A stretch of DNA of 64,000 nt, taken from positions 89,439,137-89,503,136 of the forward strand of contig CM045988.1 of NCBI GenBank assembly GCA_025175895.1, read 5' to 3'. Position numbers and translations under genes: made by a program. Shown here piece after piece: positions 1 through 12,500 of this stretch (within the stretch, counting starts at the first letter, position 1; each line of letters opens with the position of its first letter). This stretch comes from Wurfbainia villosa. Taxonomy: Eukaryota > Streptophyta > Magnoliopsida > Zingiberales > Zingiberaceae. Below the pieces are notes generated by a model that saw nothing but the letters and a program-made list of their open reading frames with translations, did no database searches and was not told where the DNA came from.

Positions 1-432
1 CGACATGTCACCTCAATCACTAATCAAATTGCACACCTTGATCTTTTTCAATGTGAATTGTGAAAACTTCGCCGACTTGTGTCTCCCTAATCAAGTCACA
101 AATTCAGTTCAATGCTTCGTGTCATGAGTAACTTGGAGCTTCTGGCAGATTAACAGATGAAGGATGAGCAATTTGGAGGATTGAAGATTCTTGCAATGAA
201 GGCAACCACTAAGTTTTGCTCATCCACTTGGGTATTAGAGGTTTTGGAGCTTCTCGCAGTGGGCAAAACAAAATATTTCATCCATGTCAACCAACACGAC
301 TCCAGATTTTAATCATTGGTGTCATGTCACATCCAAGAGTAATTTTCCATTTCATCAAGGTATAACAACCACCTCAACACTTACTGTAACAAATATGTCT
401 TAGTATGTCTCTTGCTAGTAAATGTATTATAC
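1..432. other. start of NAGLU intron 13, nothing recognised
   Basis: No exon of the following NAGLU block, no RNA gene and no recognisable transposon is visible here on either strand. Confidence 0.6.
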
Positions 433-535
433 CATTGTGGAGTTCTCGCTGAGTCGGGCATCATTTGGCCCAGATGAGATTGTGTCTAGTATACCATACA
501 TTTCCAAATTTCCACCAAAGTTATGCAACATGCAC
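433..535 (-). CDS. NAGLU: NAGLU exon 13 (codons 437-471)
   Basis: Reads WCMLHNFGGNLEMYGILDTI, then SSGPNDARLSENSTM, ending at an ATG|GTATAA donor. The next family block (VGxGMxxEGI) is not found between 1 and 432, so intron 13 continues past the left edge. Confidence 0.97.
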
Positions 536-3500
536 CTGATAAAATGAATTGAATTTCACATAAGAAAAGCTTTTACACATGCCATATCTAGTCAGGCTAT
601 ATAAAAAAAATTTACATATCCATGACAAGAAAGAGAAAATACCAGACATATGGAACCCCATAGAATTGAGAAGATTGTTTCCATATTGGTTTGACTTCAG
701 CAAACAAGTCGAGAACTATCATCTTTCCAATAGGAACAGAATGAAGAAGTGCCTAGAAAGCAATAGATAGATTAACTTAAGTTCATAAAAACCATTTGAA
801 TTTACATAAATCTAACAAAAACATATTACCTTGGAACTAGTAATTATAAGAAGGAAAACAAGAAAACACAATTCATGTCTCTGACGGCAGAAAATTTATC
901 CAAGAACTGAATTACATAATATTATGACAAGCTCACAATCACAGTTTAATAATTGATAAATTGCTGAAAAGGCACCACTATCAGGTCATTCAAGCAGTTG
1001 GTCTGTGGACATTGCAAATATACTTCTCATACTCCATTAAAAGATTTTTTTTCCCTTCATAACAACTACTATAATACTAGTTAACCAAAAAGTTAGACAT
1101 CCAGATGACACACTAGAGAATTGACCCAGTTACTTTTCATGCATGACTCGATCAAGTACATATCTGTATATTAAACAACCAAAGAATACTCCTCAATGCA
1201 GGGAGTTCTGACTTGCCATCAAGGAAGATGGTTGTGGATCAAGCAGGAACACTCTTCAGCAGGAATGTTACAAGACACACCCTCAAGAAGCAAGATGCCC
1301 TTTGTGACCACTAGACACATCGCCCTAACTAAACTGAGGCCAACAGTGAGCTAAGTAGAAGTTCAACCATACAAGATTACTAAAACAGGGACACTATGGC
1401 AATCTCCTACACAAACTTTTGCCTTCAAGAAAAAAGTGCGTGCTGAGTTTTGCAATTAGGCATTGCTATTATAATTCATAAATCAACTAGGGTTCACAAG
1501 AAAGAGAGTTCACAAACTACCACATAAAGAAACTACTATGACAAATTACCAAATGAATGTTGGACTCAAGCAAGATAAAATCTGAGCTCTCAAAGTCATT
1601 AAATAGGTCAAACTGAGATGAAGTCTGAGAAGAGTAAATAACTTCTGATAATTAAGAATAAACATAGCTTGAGGGTTAATAGTCAAATAAGAAATCATCA
1701 TTCTCATCTACATAGCAAAATGAAAATATTACAAAAATAAGAAAAGGGGCTGATTAGAGAGAAATTTTCCCATGCCTAATACAGTTTCTAAATCTATGCT
1801 CCAATGTCAGGTAGGAAAATAAATTTTTTGTACATACAATACATTTTGATCAACTGTAAGTTATGAAAAATCAAAACATCAATGAAACATAGTAAACATG
1901 CAAAATAAGATCTAGACCTTGTATTTCAACTAAAAACAATTATTTAAGAATATTAATATATCATATGTCATCTTCTGCTGTAATTTAATAAAATTGCTGC
2001 TTACTTTCATCTGAGGTGGTTTCCAGAATGCTGCATCTGAGGAGAATAACCAGCCCTGAAAATTAACAAAGCTATCGCTGATTGGAAAATTTTCAAGTAA
2101 ATAGAAAAAGAGGATTGAGATCCATCAAAATGTATGAAATCGACAAGTAAATTCCATCCAATTGTATGAGATCCATATTAAGATCAGATAAGTTTTAGCT
2201 TCCAATCATGTATTTTTGCTGAAGGAGAATAGGGCAAGCTAAAGGATGGAAACGGGGTTTGTTTTGAACAGTCGCAACCAGCCATACATCAGATAACAAG
2301 CAAAATGGATGGGAGATATTCTTAAGGCAGATTTCATATGTAACTTTTAGATTCTATTTCACTGGTATAGTTTTCTATGTTATGAATGTTTTAGGTGTCT
2401 GTGTGAACCACCACTAATGGCTATTGGTACATGGTACGGTCCAATTGTTGTTCCCAGAATTCATTTAATTATCTGAGTTTCCCTTCTTAAGTGATCACGA
2501 GGCTCTTGATAGATCTTCATAGTGATATGGAACCACTAAAAGGATATTACCCAGAGGTGTGATCTGAGTCATCTAGTTGATTCCATGGTCATTGTTATCT
2601 ATCTACTGATCCAATTGGTTAAAGATGAGGAGAGGTGAGATTAAAGGTATTAGGGCCAGATTTGAGAGTGATATGATTACCATTGTGTAGAACCAGAACT
2701 GGACATTTGGTTGATGACTAGGCAATTCACTTACAATAGATTGACTGACAGCCACAATGGTTGACCCAGCATCAACCAGCTAGTCCATTGGTCCTCATAG
2801 TGACTTTCAATTGTCTTAAGGATCTTATGAGACAATAAAAAAGAGTTTGGGGGAGACTGAGATTTTCTGCAGAGGAGTGATGGATTAGTTTAGGGTGTTA
2901 GTGTGACCTTAAACAGAATTTTATGTTGGAATGGAAGTGAGATATTCAATCCTAATGATGGAAAATTGGGTAGAGAGAGAGAATACTTTCATCCTAAAGG
3001 TCTATGGCTATCCTTTTGAATCCTGATGTATGATGATGATCATAAGAATCATAATGGTAGAGTTATAATATATATGTTGAATCTAATGATTTATCCCTTA
3101 ACCCCTTAAGCAGGAAACTATCCTAGGGCTTCTTCATTAATCCCCTAATTGGGAGGTCAAATTTCAATACGACAACAGCCTCTTCATCCACCACCATGAA
3201 ATCTTAATGCTGTTGCTCATTACTTTTCTGGCCATCCACCACATTTAATCAATTAATCCTTAATTTTCTCCTTTGTCATTACCTTTATTTTCTTTTCCCT
3301 ATAGACTTGTGCTCATAAGCATTGTGCATCTGCAACTAGTTCATGAACATTGACTATGTCATCGACAACAATCAGACCTACTCCCTTTTTTGGATCTGCC
3401 CATTGCATCTCCTCTCAGTCAACTTCTAATGCTCACCTAGCCACTGGCCATCTCCTGCTGTAGCAAGAGGATCTATTGCCTAATGCTTTAGTAAGGAATC

Positions 3501-6500
3501 AAAGGGTCTTAGCATCAATTGGAAAGGTGGCAGTAGCATGAGGATACCATAACCAATGGAATCATTACCTGCATTAACCATACAGCATCTTCATCACCTT
3601 TCGACATGGCCTTGTAAACAGCAGCTCCAAGCAGTGAGATATAGGTTGGATCATTTGTTGGTGGTGAATTTTCATTAAATGTATCACTATAAACAATAAT
3701 AACAAATTAGAATTTTACATGAACCAGCTCTGTATTTGATTTAGGAAGGACTTGCTCCAGAACTAAGAAATACAGTATCAATTCAATAACTCACCAAAAT
3801 AGATCTATTTGTAATTGCACTTTATGAGTCAAAATCACTAAAATAGATGAATCAGAAAGAAAAGGATGAATGAAATTTAGGATATTGAAGATTTTACAGA
3901 AAAATCAAACTCTTATTTCAAGCAGAAGGGCTGAGGCCAAAAAATATCATTCCGTGTGCTGAAATTAGAAATACAAGATGGATAAACAAAAAGGAAGAAA
4001 AAGATCCATAATTAAAGAACTGCACAACAAGAAATCATCATGGTAAAGTGACGCTAAAATTTCTGCCAGCGTCACATTTTACTAGTTGGTTGGTGAAGAG
4101 ACACTGAAAACAAGGTGGTTAAAATTGCATGAATAACCACAACCATGCCCATCTCGTCAATTTCGTGCATAAGTAACAACCTTTCAAATATGAGTGAAGG
4201 CTACAAATGCAAGACTGAGATGAACAGTAAAATATTATATTAGAATATTGGTACGAGAGAATGCGACAACTTTAAGTAGGTCTGAACAAAGGACGAATAA
4301 AATTAAGACAAATGAGAAACTTGAGCATATGGACACATTGATACCTTGAAACATTTGATTAGTAGAGATAGGCTGATATAAGAAAAAAAATTCTTGTTTT
4401 TACAAAGAGCAGCAAAGTACTCCTCTACTACTAAATGGATTGATCTTCCTGATTCAATTTTCAAATTGAATCTCTTTTATATACTAAATAAATGCAAGAA
4501 ACATTCTGTTCATGAGAGAATGCCTGGCATATAGTATCCAATATGTATGCAGGTGCAGTGAGGAACATAATGAAAAAAATCAACAACCAACTCCATGTTG
4601 TAACGAACCAAGTAAGCACAAACATTTTCATGCAAAGAAAGCAGCATCTTTTTCAACTAAAGGTCAAGAGAGATGGAAATCCTTCCCATCACAACCAACA
4701 AAAACCTCAAATGCTTATGCCTAGAGAAGATTGTAGGAACCATCAAAATTGATGTTGGCACTATGGGGCATTGGATTTGGATATCTTGGAAGAAGAGGAT
4801 ACCACAACATGAAATGAAGGCATGCAGATAAAAAATTTGGGGCCGAATTATAGAGAAAAGCAAAAACTCCTAAATTTACCTCTCCGAGAGACACATATAC
4901 TAATCCTAGGAAGAGGAAGAAGAGAGGCAGAGAAAGAAAACGTAAAAGAGATGTGGTGGGGTATGAGTGTACAAATACATGCTACTCTGGCTATAGCACC
5001 TGCAGGGGCTATAGTAACTTGTAGAAAAAAGGGACAATAGGTGACAATGATATAAGAGAAAGGAGGTGATGGTCAGAGAGAAAAAAAAAGTCTAGCCTTA
5101 CTACGACACCATGTAGAGACAATAAAGGAGTAATTCAATTAGTTTCAGTAAAATTATACTGCATGCATAAAAAAGACACAAGCACAATATATAAATAAAC
5201 AATATGAGACCAAAGCTATTATTCTAACATTTGTAAATACGACAAAATTGGAGGAAAACTGGAATGTGAGGATGAGGAAAAAAAACTAAACAGAAAGACA
5301 TATTTTATAATTCGAATTTTTTTACTTTTTAAAACTATTATTATTCAAATTTCTTTCATTTTTGAAATTTTTTTGGCACATCTATATAATCTAAGCCTAA
5401 GTGTCCTTTAGCGATGACCTAAGCAAGCTATGATAAGTTAATCTAAAAAATAACTAGCAAATCAGCTTTGATAAAATGGAATTTCCACTTGGAAAAAGTC
5501 AAATCAAGCTAGACTCTGATGCTTAAAGCAATTCAATTTAGTGCCACTAGAAAATTTCTTTACAAAATATAATCACTCATGAGTCACAATGTCGGAATTA
5601 ATGATTTCTATGCATCATATCTTGTATTTGCATAATTAATGCATGCACTATCAATTATCAAGTACGCAAAATATCAACTTGAAATTCCAACAATAAGTTT
5701 ACCAGTTATAGATGTCAGTTATGTCCCCGTATTCTGCAATATTCAAAAGAAAATAATCTAGAGTGAAACAACTATCCACTAAAACCAAAAGTATGTATCA
5801 CTGCAAAACTACCTTATACAATAGGTCATCATGAATTTTTACATCACATGGGAAAGCACAAACATGGTGATGCAAATGTAAATCAACATTTGTTATAGAG
5901 TTCATCACATCATTAGTGACAAAGTTGAATTAACCACTATCAAAATCTCAGGATCTAACACCAATTTACATATGTTCCTATTTCCTAATACTCTTCCAAT
6001 GAGTCGGTTGGTGAATGGATTGCTGCATGTCCAAGATGTGGAATTGGCCCAATGGATTAACAACGAAAGTAGTCATGCCATTTCGGTTTTGCTGATAACA
6101 AGCTTGTAAACTGCTAATGAATAAAATCAACTTTGTGAAAGGATTATTACATGGAACTCAAAATGATAACAATGGACATATATATGAGGAATATGGATTT
6201 CCAATTTTGTCAAAGAACAAATCCAATATAGTGGATTCAAGTTCAGGGATGAAAACCCATAGTTGACAGTAATTTACGAAATTATTGTATAGTGTTTAGA
6301 TCATTCTCTATGACTCAACCCATAGACCAAGATTGATTGGTGATTCAATCATTTAAATTTGGGCCAGCTTCAATTGATTGGACAATGAATATACACTATG
6401 ATCAGACGACCAAACAAGTTCGGTGGTCGACTAGTGAGAGAAACAAGCTGTTATATGATATTTCAGCCTCCTTTAAATAGTGATTTCTCACCTCCCTTGC

Positions 6501-9500
6501 ATATAATTAAATGACCACAAAACAACCTGCAACTTGTGCCCTATGAATTCTAAGAGTGCATCGAGTCAATACTTCCAATCACTATCTAGAGAAAAATAAT
6601 ACTTAATTGAGCTATTGTCTATCTCCTATCAATAACTGTGATTCCCAGAGCTTCAAGAGCCATCAACATTATCCTTAAAAACATCCTCCATGTACCAAAA
6701 CTGTCTGCTAGCTTTGTTTCCATACAAAAATTTTCTTTAGAACTTCACTGTCATGCCATTTTCCCCCTTCTTATTGCGTTCTCCAGGATCTGGACTCAGG
6801 GAGGATGATTGGACTTGCTAAGGAACATAGTGGTCTTTACTACCTTGAATCCGCTAAGAAGATTAGGAATAATTTGTCTTTATCCTTTCACAGTTCTTTT
6901 AATAAAAACATTTGGTTTTATCACAAACATCTTGGTCATCCTTCTTTTAGAGTTTTAAAAGTCATGTTTCCTCATATTTTTCAAGGATTGGATGTCTCTG
7001 AGTTTCAATGTGATGTTTGCGAAGTGGCAAAACATTCTCGTGTACCCTTTCCTATTAGTAATAAAAGAAGTACTACTTCCTTTCATCTGATTCATAGTGG
7101 GATATGGGGTCCTAATATTCCCAATGTTTATGAGGCTCGATGGTTTGTCTCCTTAATTGATGATTGCACTCAGGTTACATGGTTGTTTCTCCTCAAACAA
7201 AAATCTGACATCGGCATTGTTATTCCTAATTTTCACTCAATGATTCAAAATCAATTTGGAGTGAAAATGAAAAGCTTTAGGACCGACAATGCTAGAGATT
7301 ACTTCAACCAAATCTTGTCCTTCTATTTTCAATCCTAGAGGATTATTCATGACTTGTCTTGTGTTCATACACCCCAACAGAATGGAATAGAAGAAAGAAA
7401 AAATGGACATTTACCCAACACTACTCATGCCATTCTCTTCCACAACAATGTCCCTAAATCCTATTGGGGAGAGGATGTCCTTAATGCCACATATATGATA
7501 AACAAACTTCCCTCACATGTCTTAGACAACAAGAGTTCCATACAACTCATCAACAATGTTTATCCTCATTTCCGAACCACAAATGGGCTTACTCCTAGGA
7601 TTTGGGTGTACTGCCTTTTTCCATATCCATGGTCCACTACAAGGTAAACTAGACCCTCGTGCCATCAAATGTATCTTCCTTGGATACTCATCCACTCTAA
7701 AAGGGTACAAGTGTTACCACCCTTAATCTCAAAAGTCTTACACCTTGGTTGATGTTACCTTTTTTGAACATACCCCATTCTTCTCCAAATCCTATCCTCA
7801 GGGGGAGATTTCAATGACAGAAGATAACACTTATGAGTCATTTAAACCCATTAACATGCTTGATCTTCCTCCTACTCAAATCCATACCGAATCACCTTCG
7901 ATTCCATCTAGTGAGTCACCTCCATCTTCCTTTCCATCCGGTGCCCCTCGTGATAATCCAAGGATTCCTCAAGTGTACTCAAGGAGAAAGGTTGCTCCAG
8001 AAGTGATGCAGGTCCAAGAACCTCACCCACAAACCTCCAACCTTGATGCTGATATCACGGTAAGATTTGACCCATCTTTATAATCTATTGAACCATACAT
8101 TGACCTTCCCATTGTTGTGAGAAAAGGTACCAGAGAATGCAACAAACCCCCTCTCTACCCTCTATCTCACTATGTTTCTCTTAAACATCTATCACCAATC
8201 CACAAGAAATTCATTGTGAGTCTAAATATCATGACTGTTCCTAACACTATTTCTGAGGCAGTGTCAAAAAGGGAATGGAGGGATGCCATGAGGGAGGAAA
8301 TGCATGCATTAGAAAAGAGTAAAACATGGGAGGTTGTTGATAAACCAAAGGGAATGAATATTGTTGATTGTAAGTGGATTTTCACATTGAAATGCAAAGC
8401 AGATGGATCCCTTGAGAGATATAAAGTTAGGTTGGTGACAAAGGGATATACTCAGACTTATGGGGTAGATTATCAGGAGTCCTTTGCTCCAGTTGCAAAA
8501 ATGAACATTGTTAGAGTCCTACTATCTTTGGCTGCACACTTCAACTGGCAACTCCTACAGTATGATGTGAAGAATGCATTTCTCTATGGAGATTTAGATA
8601 AAGAAATTTATATGAACATCCGGATTTGCAAGGGATGCTGGTAATAGAGTATGTAAATTGAGGAAGCCTCTTTATGGCCTAAAACAATCTCCTAGGGCAT
8701 GGTTCGAAAGATTTGCAAACGTCAAGTAGAAATCTCGGTATAAAGAAAGCCAAAGGGACCATACTTTCTTCATTAAGCACTCGACAAGAAGAATGGTGAC
8801 GACCCTTCTAGTCTATGTAGATGATAGCATTGTAACTGAAAATGATGAAAAGGAAAAATATGATCTAAAGTAGAAATTAGTGGAGGAATTTGAAATAAAG
8901 GAACTGGGTAAACTAAACTTCCTTGGTATTGAGGTAGCATACTCTACCAAAGGAATTTTTATTTCTCAACAGAAGTATGTGATTGATCCAAGGTTTAAAA
9001 TCTCGACCTATATCAAGGTTTCGGTCCGTGATCGGAACGAAACAGTTTCGATATCGTATCATGCTATATCGATAAATTTCGATAATTTTTAAATATAAAA
9101 TACATAAATTAAAAATGAAAATTTTAACTTAAATATTAAAAATAAACAAAATAATTATGGAAAGGAAAAATATCAAAAAATTAATTATAATAGTAAAATT
9201 AATTTAAATAGGATTTTAAAAAATAAATTTTAATAATAATAAAATTACTATTCATAATATATAAATTAATAAAATATTTTTTAAAATAATTTATAAAATA
9301 TTTTTATATACTTTTATATATTTTTATTTAATTTTAATTGATTTTATTTATTTTATCCTAACTATAGTTTGAGAAGTTGATTATTAAGACATAAGTTGAG
9401 GTCGCCGACGCTGCTGGCGCGCTTCGCGTGAGGTTGCGCGACGCCATCGTGGCCCCTGCGGATGCCGCAACCCCCAGGAGGTCGCGCAATGCCGTCGCAA

Positions 9501-12500
9501 CCCCCCGGAGGTCGCACAACGTCATCGCTGCCCTTGCGGAGGACACAAGACACCGCCGCAACCCCTGCGGAGGTCGTGTGACTCCACCGCAACCAACACG
9601 GAGGTCGCGCGATGCCGCTACAACCCCCACAGAGGCCGTCATGGCCCTACACAAGGCTGCGAAGGTCGCACGAGGCCCTGCGGCCACCAGTACCGCCTAT
9701 ACTAGTGCCAGGTGGAACGATAAATTCCGCTCGTATCATCCAACACGGGTTGAGATTTTAAGCCTTGGATTGATCTATTAGCCGAAACACAAAAGATTGG
9801 AAGTAAGCCAATTTCTAGTCCAATGGATCCAAATCACAAGATAGGAGAAGTTAAGGAAGAACCAACTATTAACAAAAGGATGTATCAGAGGTTGGTTGTA
9901 GACTCATATACCTTACTCAAACTCGGCCAGATGTAGCATATGTTGTGAGTGTAGTTGACCAATTCATGCATGATCCAAGAGAATCCCACCTTCAAGCTGC
10001 TTATAGTGTATTGCATTACTTGAAAGGCACTCCCAAAAATGAAATCTTGTTCAAGAAAAATAAGACACTAACTTTAGAAGCCAACATAGATGCAGACTAT
10101 GGAGGTTCTCTAGTGGATAGAAGATCAACTACAGGATACTACACCTTTCTTTGTGGTAATTTGGTGACAGGGAAGAGCAAGAAGCAAAATGTGGTGGCAA
10201 GATTATCTGCAGAATCAGAGTTTAGGGCTATTGTTCAAGGATTATGTGAACTACTCCAGTTGAAGATTATTCTGAATGATTTAAAAATCAAATGGGAATG
10301 TCGTATGAAACTCTATTGTGGCAATAAGTCAGCTATCAATATTGCTCATAATCCTATTCAACATGATAGGACCAAGCATATTGAAATTGATAGACATTTC
10401 ATCAAGGAAAAATTGGAGGAAGGATTAGTGCGTATGTCATATGTTCCTTCGGAATTACAATTGGATGATGTGTTAATAAAGGGGCTAAACAATTCTAGAT
10501 TTCATGATATTATAGTCAAGCTGGGAATGGAAAACATTTATTCCTCATCTTGAGGGGGAGTATTGAATTGTAAACAATTGTTTATAAGAAGGAAATAAAG
10601 TTGTGTATAAAAAGAAAGTAAAGTTGTGTGCAGGAAGGAATAAGGGATTTCGATGTGGATAGAGATCCCTTAAATTAAAAGATTTAGTTATTTAGGAATA
10701 AGTTAGTTTCCTATTTTCTCTATTATAATTTTATATATAATACCGGGTATTCCCATTCTGAATGAAGTGAAAATCAATTTTTCCCACAGATTCTTGTATA
10801 TTAAAAGTACTCATTGATGAGTCCAGAAATAGGTGGCTAGGCTCCTTTTGGTCAAACTGTGTGAACCAAGAAAGACTAAGGATCTGAAAGAGAAGTAAAC
10901 AAACCGTTGTTAGGTAGGAAGGATTAGTAATTAGGAGGGAGACACCCTACAAATGAAAAGGCCAAAGGAGAAACACTTAGATTAGAACCCTAATTGTCTA
11001 TAATTGAGAGAGGCATTCTATAGTTTGTTACAGGCGCCTTGAGTGCAAAATCTTCACTTAAGTCCTAAGAAGTATTATACAATATTGTAAATACTCAACC
11101 AAGGATTGTGAGCTTCATAGCTTAAATTAGGTGCTAGCTTAAATTAAGTGTCGAGCAAAAGAGAGCTGAACTTCTTAGGGGAAGTAGAAAGACAACATGT
11201 CTGGTAGAAAGAATGGTAAATATCAAGTAGACAACTGAGAGAACATTTACATATTTACTTGCAGTACAAAGATTAACAAATTGGATTCAGTGAAATTCTT
11301 AGGAAGAGATACCTAGGTAGAGCCATGGTTTTAAATACCAACCCATTTTGTCCGAAATGGTTGGTATTTCTCATTCTAGCATGGGACCGACACCGGCACG
11401 TCCGCGAGATGCTGGAAGCAACGGCGACAAAAGGAATCAAGATAAACTTACTCAAAAGCAATGGCGAAGGCGCGATTGAGGGTGGGCAATAAAGCGGCGA
11501 CGACTTCGGAGGACAGGATCCCGATCGTCAACAGTGGCGATGGAATCGTGCGATCGTCAGCAACGGGATCCTATCGTCGAGCACTGCGGGATCGCAGTCA
11601 CGTGGGCGTTGTGGGATTGTGATCACGCGTGCACTGCGAGATCGGGATCACGATCGCGCGGGCACTGCAGGATCGTGATCGCGCGGGCGCTGCAGGATCA
11701 CAATCGCGATCTCACCCTGCGGGCACTACGGGATTGCGATTGCGCCTGTTCTGCAAGATCATGCCCGCACAGGGAATTTGGGAATATAATTAATAATATA
11801 TAAATTATTTATTAATTAATATAAATACTGTAAAATTATTTAATATAATACTGTAAATTTTAATTAGATAAATTATTTATTAATTAATATAATTATAATA
11901 TATGAATTCAAAGCATTTAAAATAATTAAATATTAATGTTTAAAAAATAAAAAAATATCGAAACAGTATTGGCACGCACAATACGATATCGAAATCGCAT
12001 CATTCCGATCACGAACCGAAACCTCGGCATGGGTCAAGATTTTAAACCTTGGGTAGAGCATCAACTTACTTGGAAGCATCACAAAAAATTAATGCAAGGG
12101 GTATTGATATGTGTTCAATTACCACCAAAACATTCTATAAGTAGAAAAGTTGAATTAATTAAAATGAAAGATGCAAGGGGTAGAGGAAAACCAAAGAAAA
12201 CATTCACAAATGTTAGGGTTTTACAAATGTTAAGAGTTATGTGTGAATATGTAGAGAGCATAGTGGTTACTTATAAAATTTCCTATTTGTACATAAGGTA
12301 AAGATGACTACCTAGGGTTCAATGAGAAGCAATTTCCCCTTATTCCCAACATGCTATTCCCCTATCTCCTCACTAATCATTCTCCACATGAATATCTACC
12401 CATGAGTTGCTTGAATTTGGCATCTCATTCCTCCCTATCTTCCACCATGAGTCGCTCCTTGCACCTTTGTAGCAACCCTGCAACTCCATGCATTGTCATA

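Larger units (their letters stand above)
753..5702. other. NAGLU introns 11, 10 and 9 (1.25, 1.5 and 2.0 kb), no recognised elements
   Basis: Apart from exons 10 and 11 these are AT-rich intron sequences. Short ORFs near 4512-5040 have no recognisable motif and sit antisense in intron 9. No terminal repeats or transposon proteins were found. Confidence 0.6.
6640..10788 (+). mobile_element. decayed Ty1/copia retrotransposon, 5' truncated, split by a MITE
   Basis: The plus strand carries, in canonical copia order, the end of the protease/pre-integrase region (about 6640-6800), the integrase zinc finger and core (6805-7400), reverse transcriptase (8250-9000), RNase H (9900-10550), a purine-rich tract (10554-10560) and a 3' LTR. 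Gag and the 5' LTR are missing. A 779-bp MITE (8989-9767) interrupts the reverse transcriptase and is flanked by GATTGATC duplications. The element lies antisense to NAGLU in intron 8. It is old: several stops and frameshifts separate the domains. Confidence 0.93.

Noticed and set aside
4512..5040. Cluster of short plus-strand open frames in intron 9
   Set aside because: No recognisable motif, overlapping in different frames, antisense to NAGLU, with ordinary AT-rich composition.
9358..9781. Overlapping open frames of about 110 codons on both strands
   Set aside because: They lie in the GC-rich repeat core of MITE member 1 and have no start context or domain.
6640..10788. Intact, potentially active copia element
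   Set aside because: Gag and the 5' LTR are missing, stops and frameshifts occur in integrase and RT, and a MITE splits the RT.
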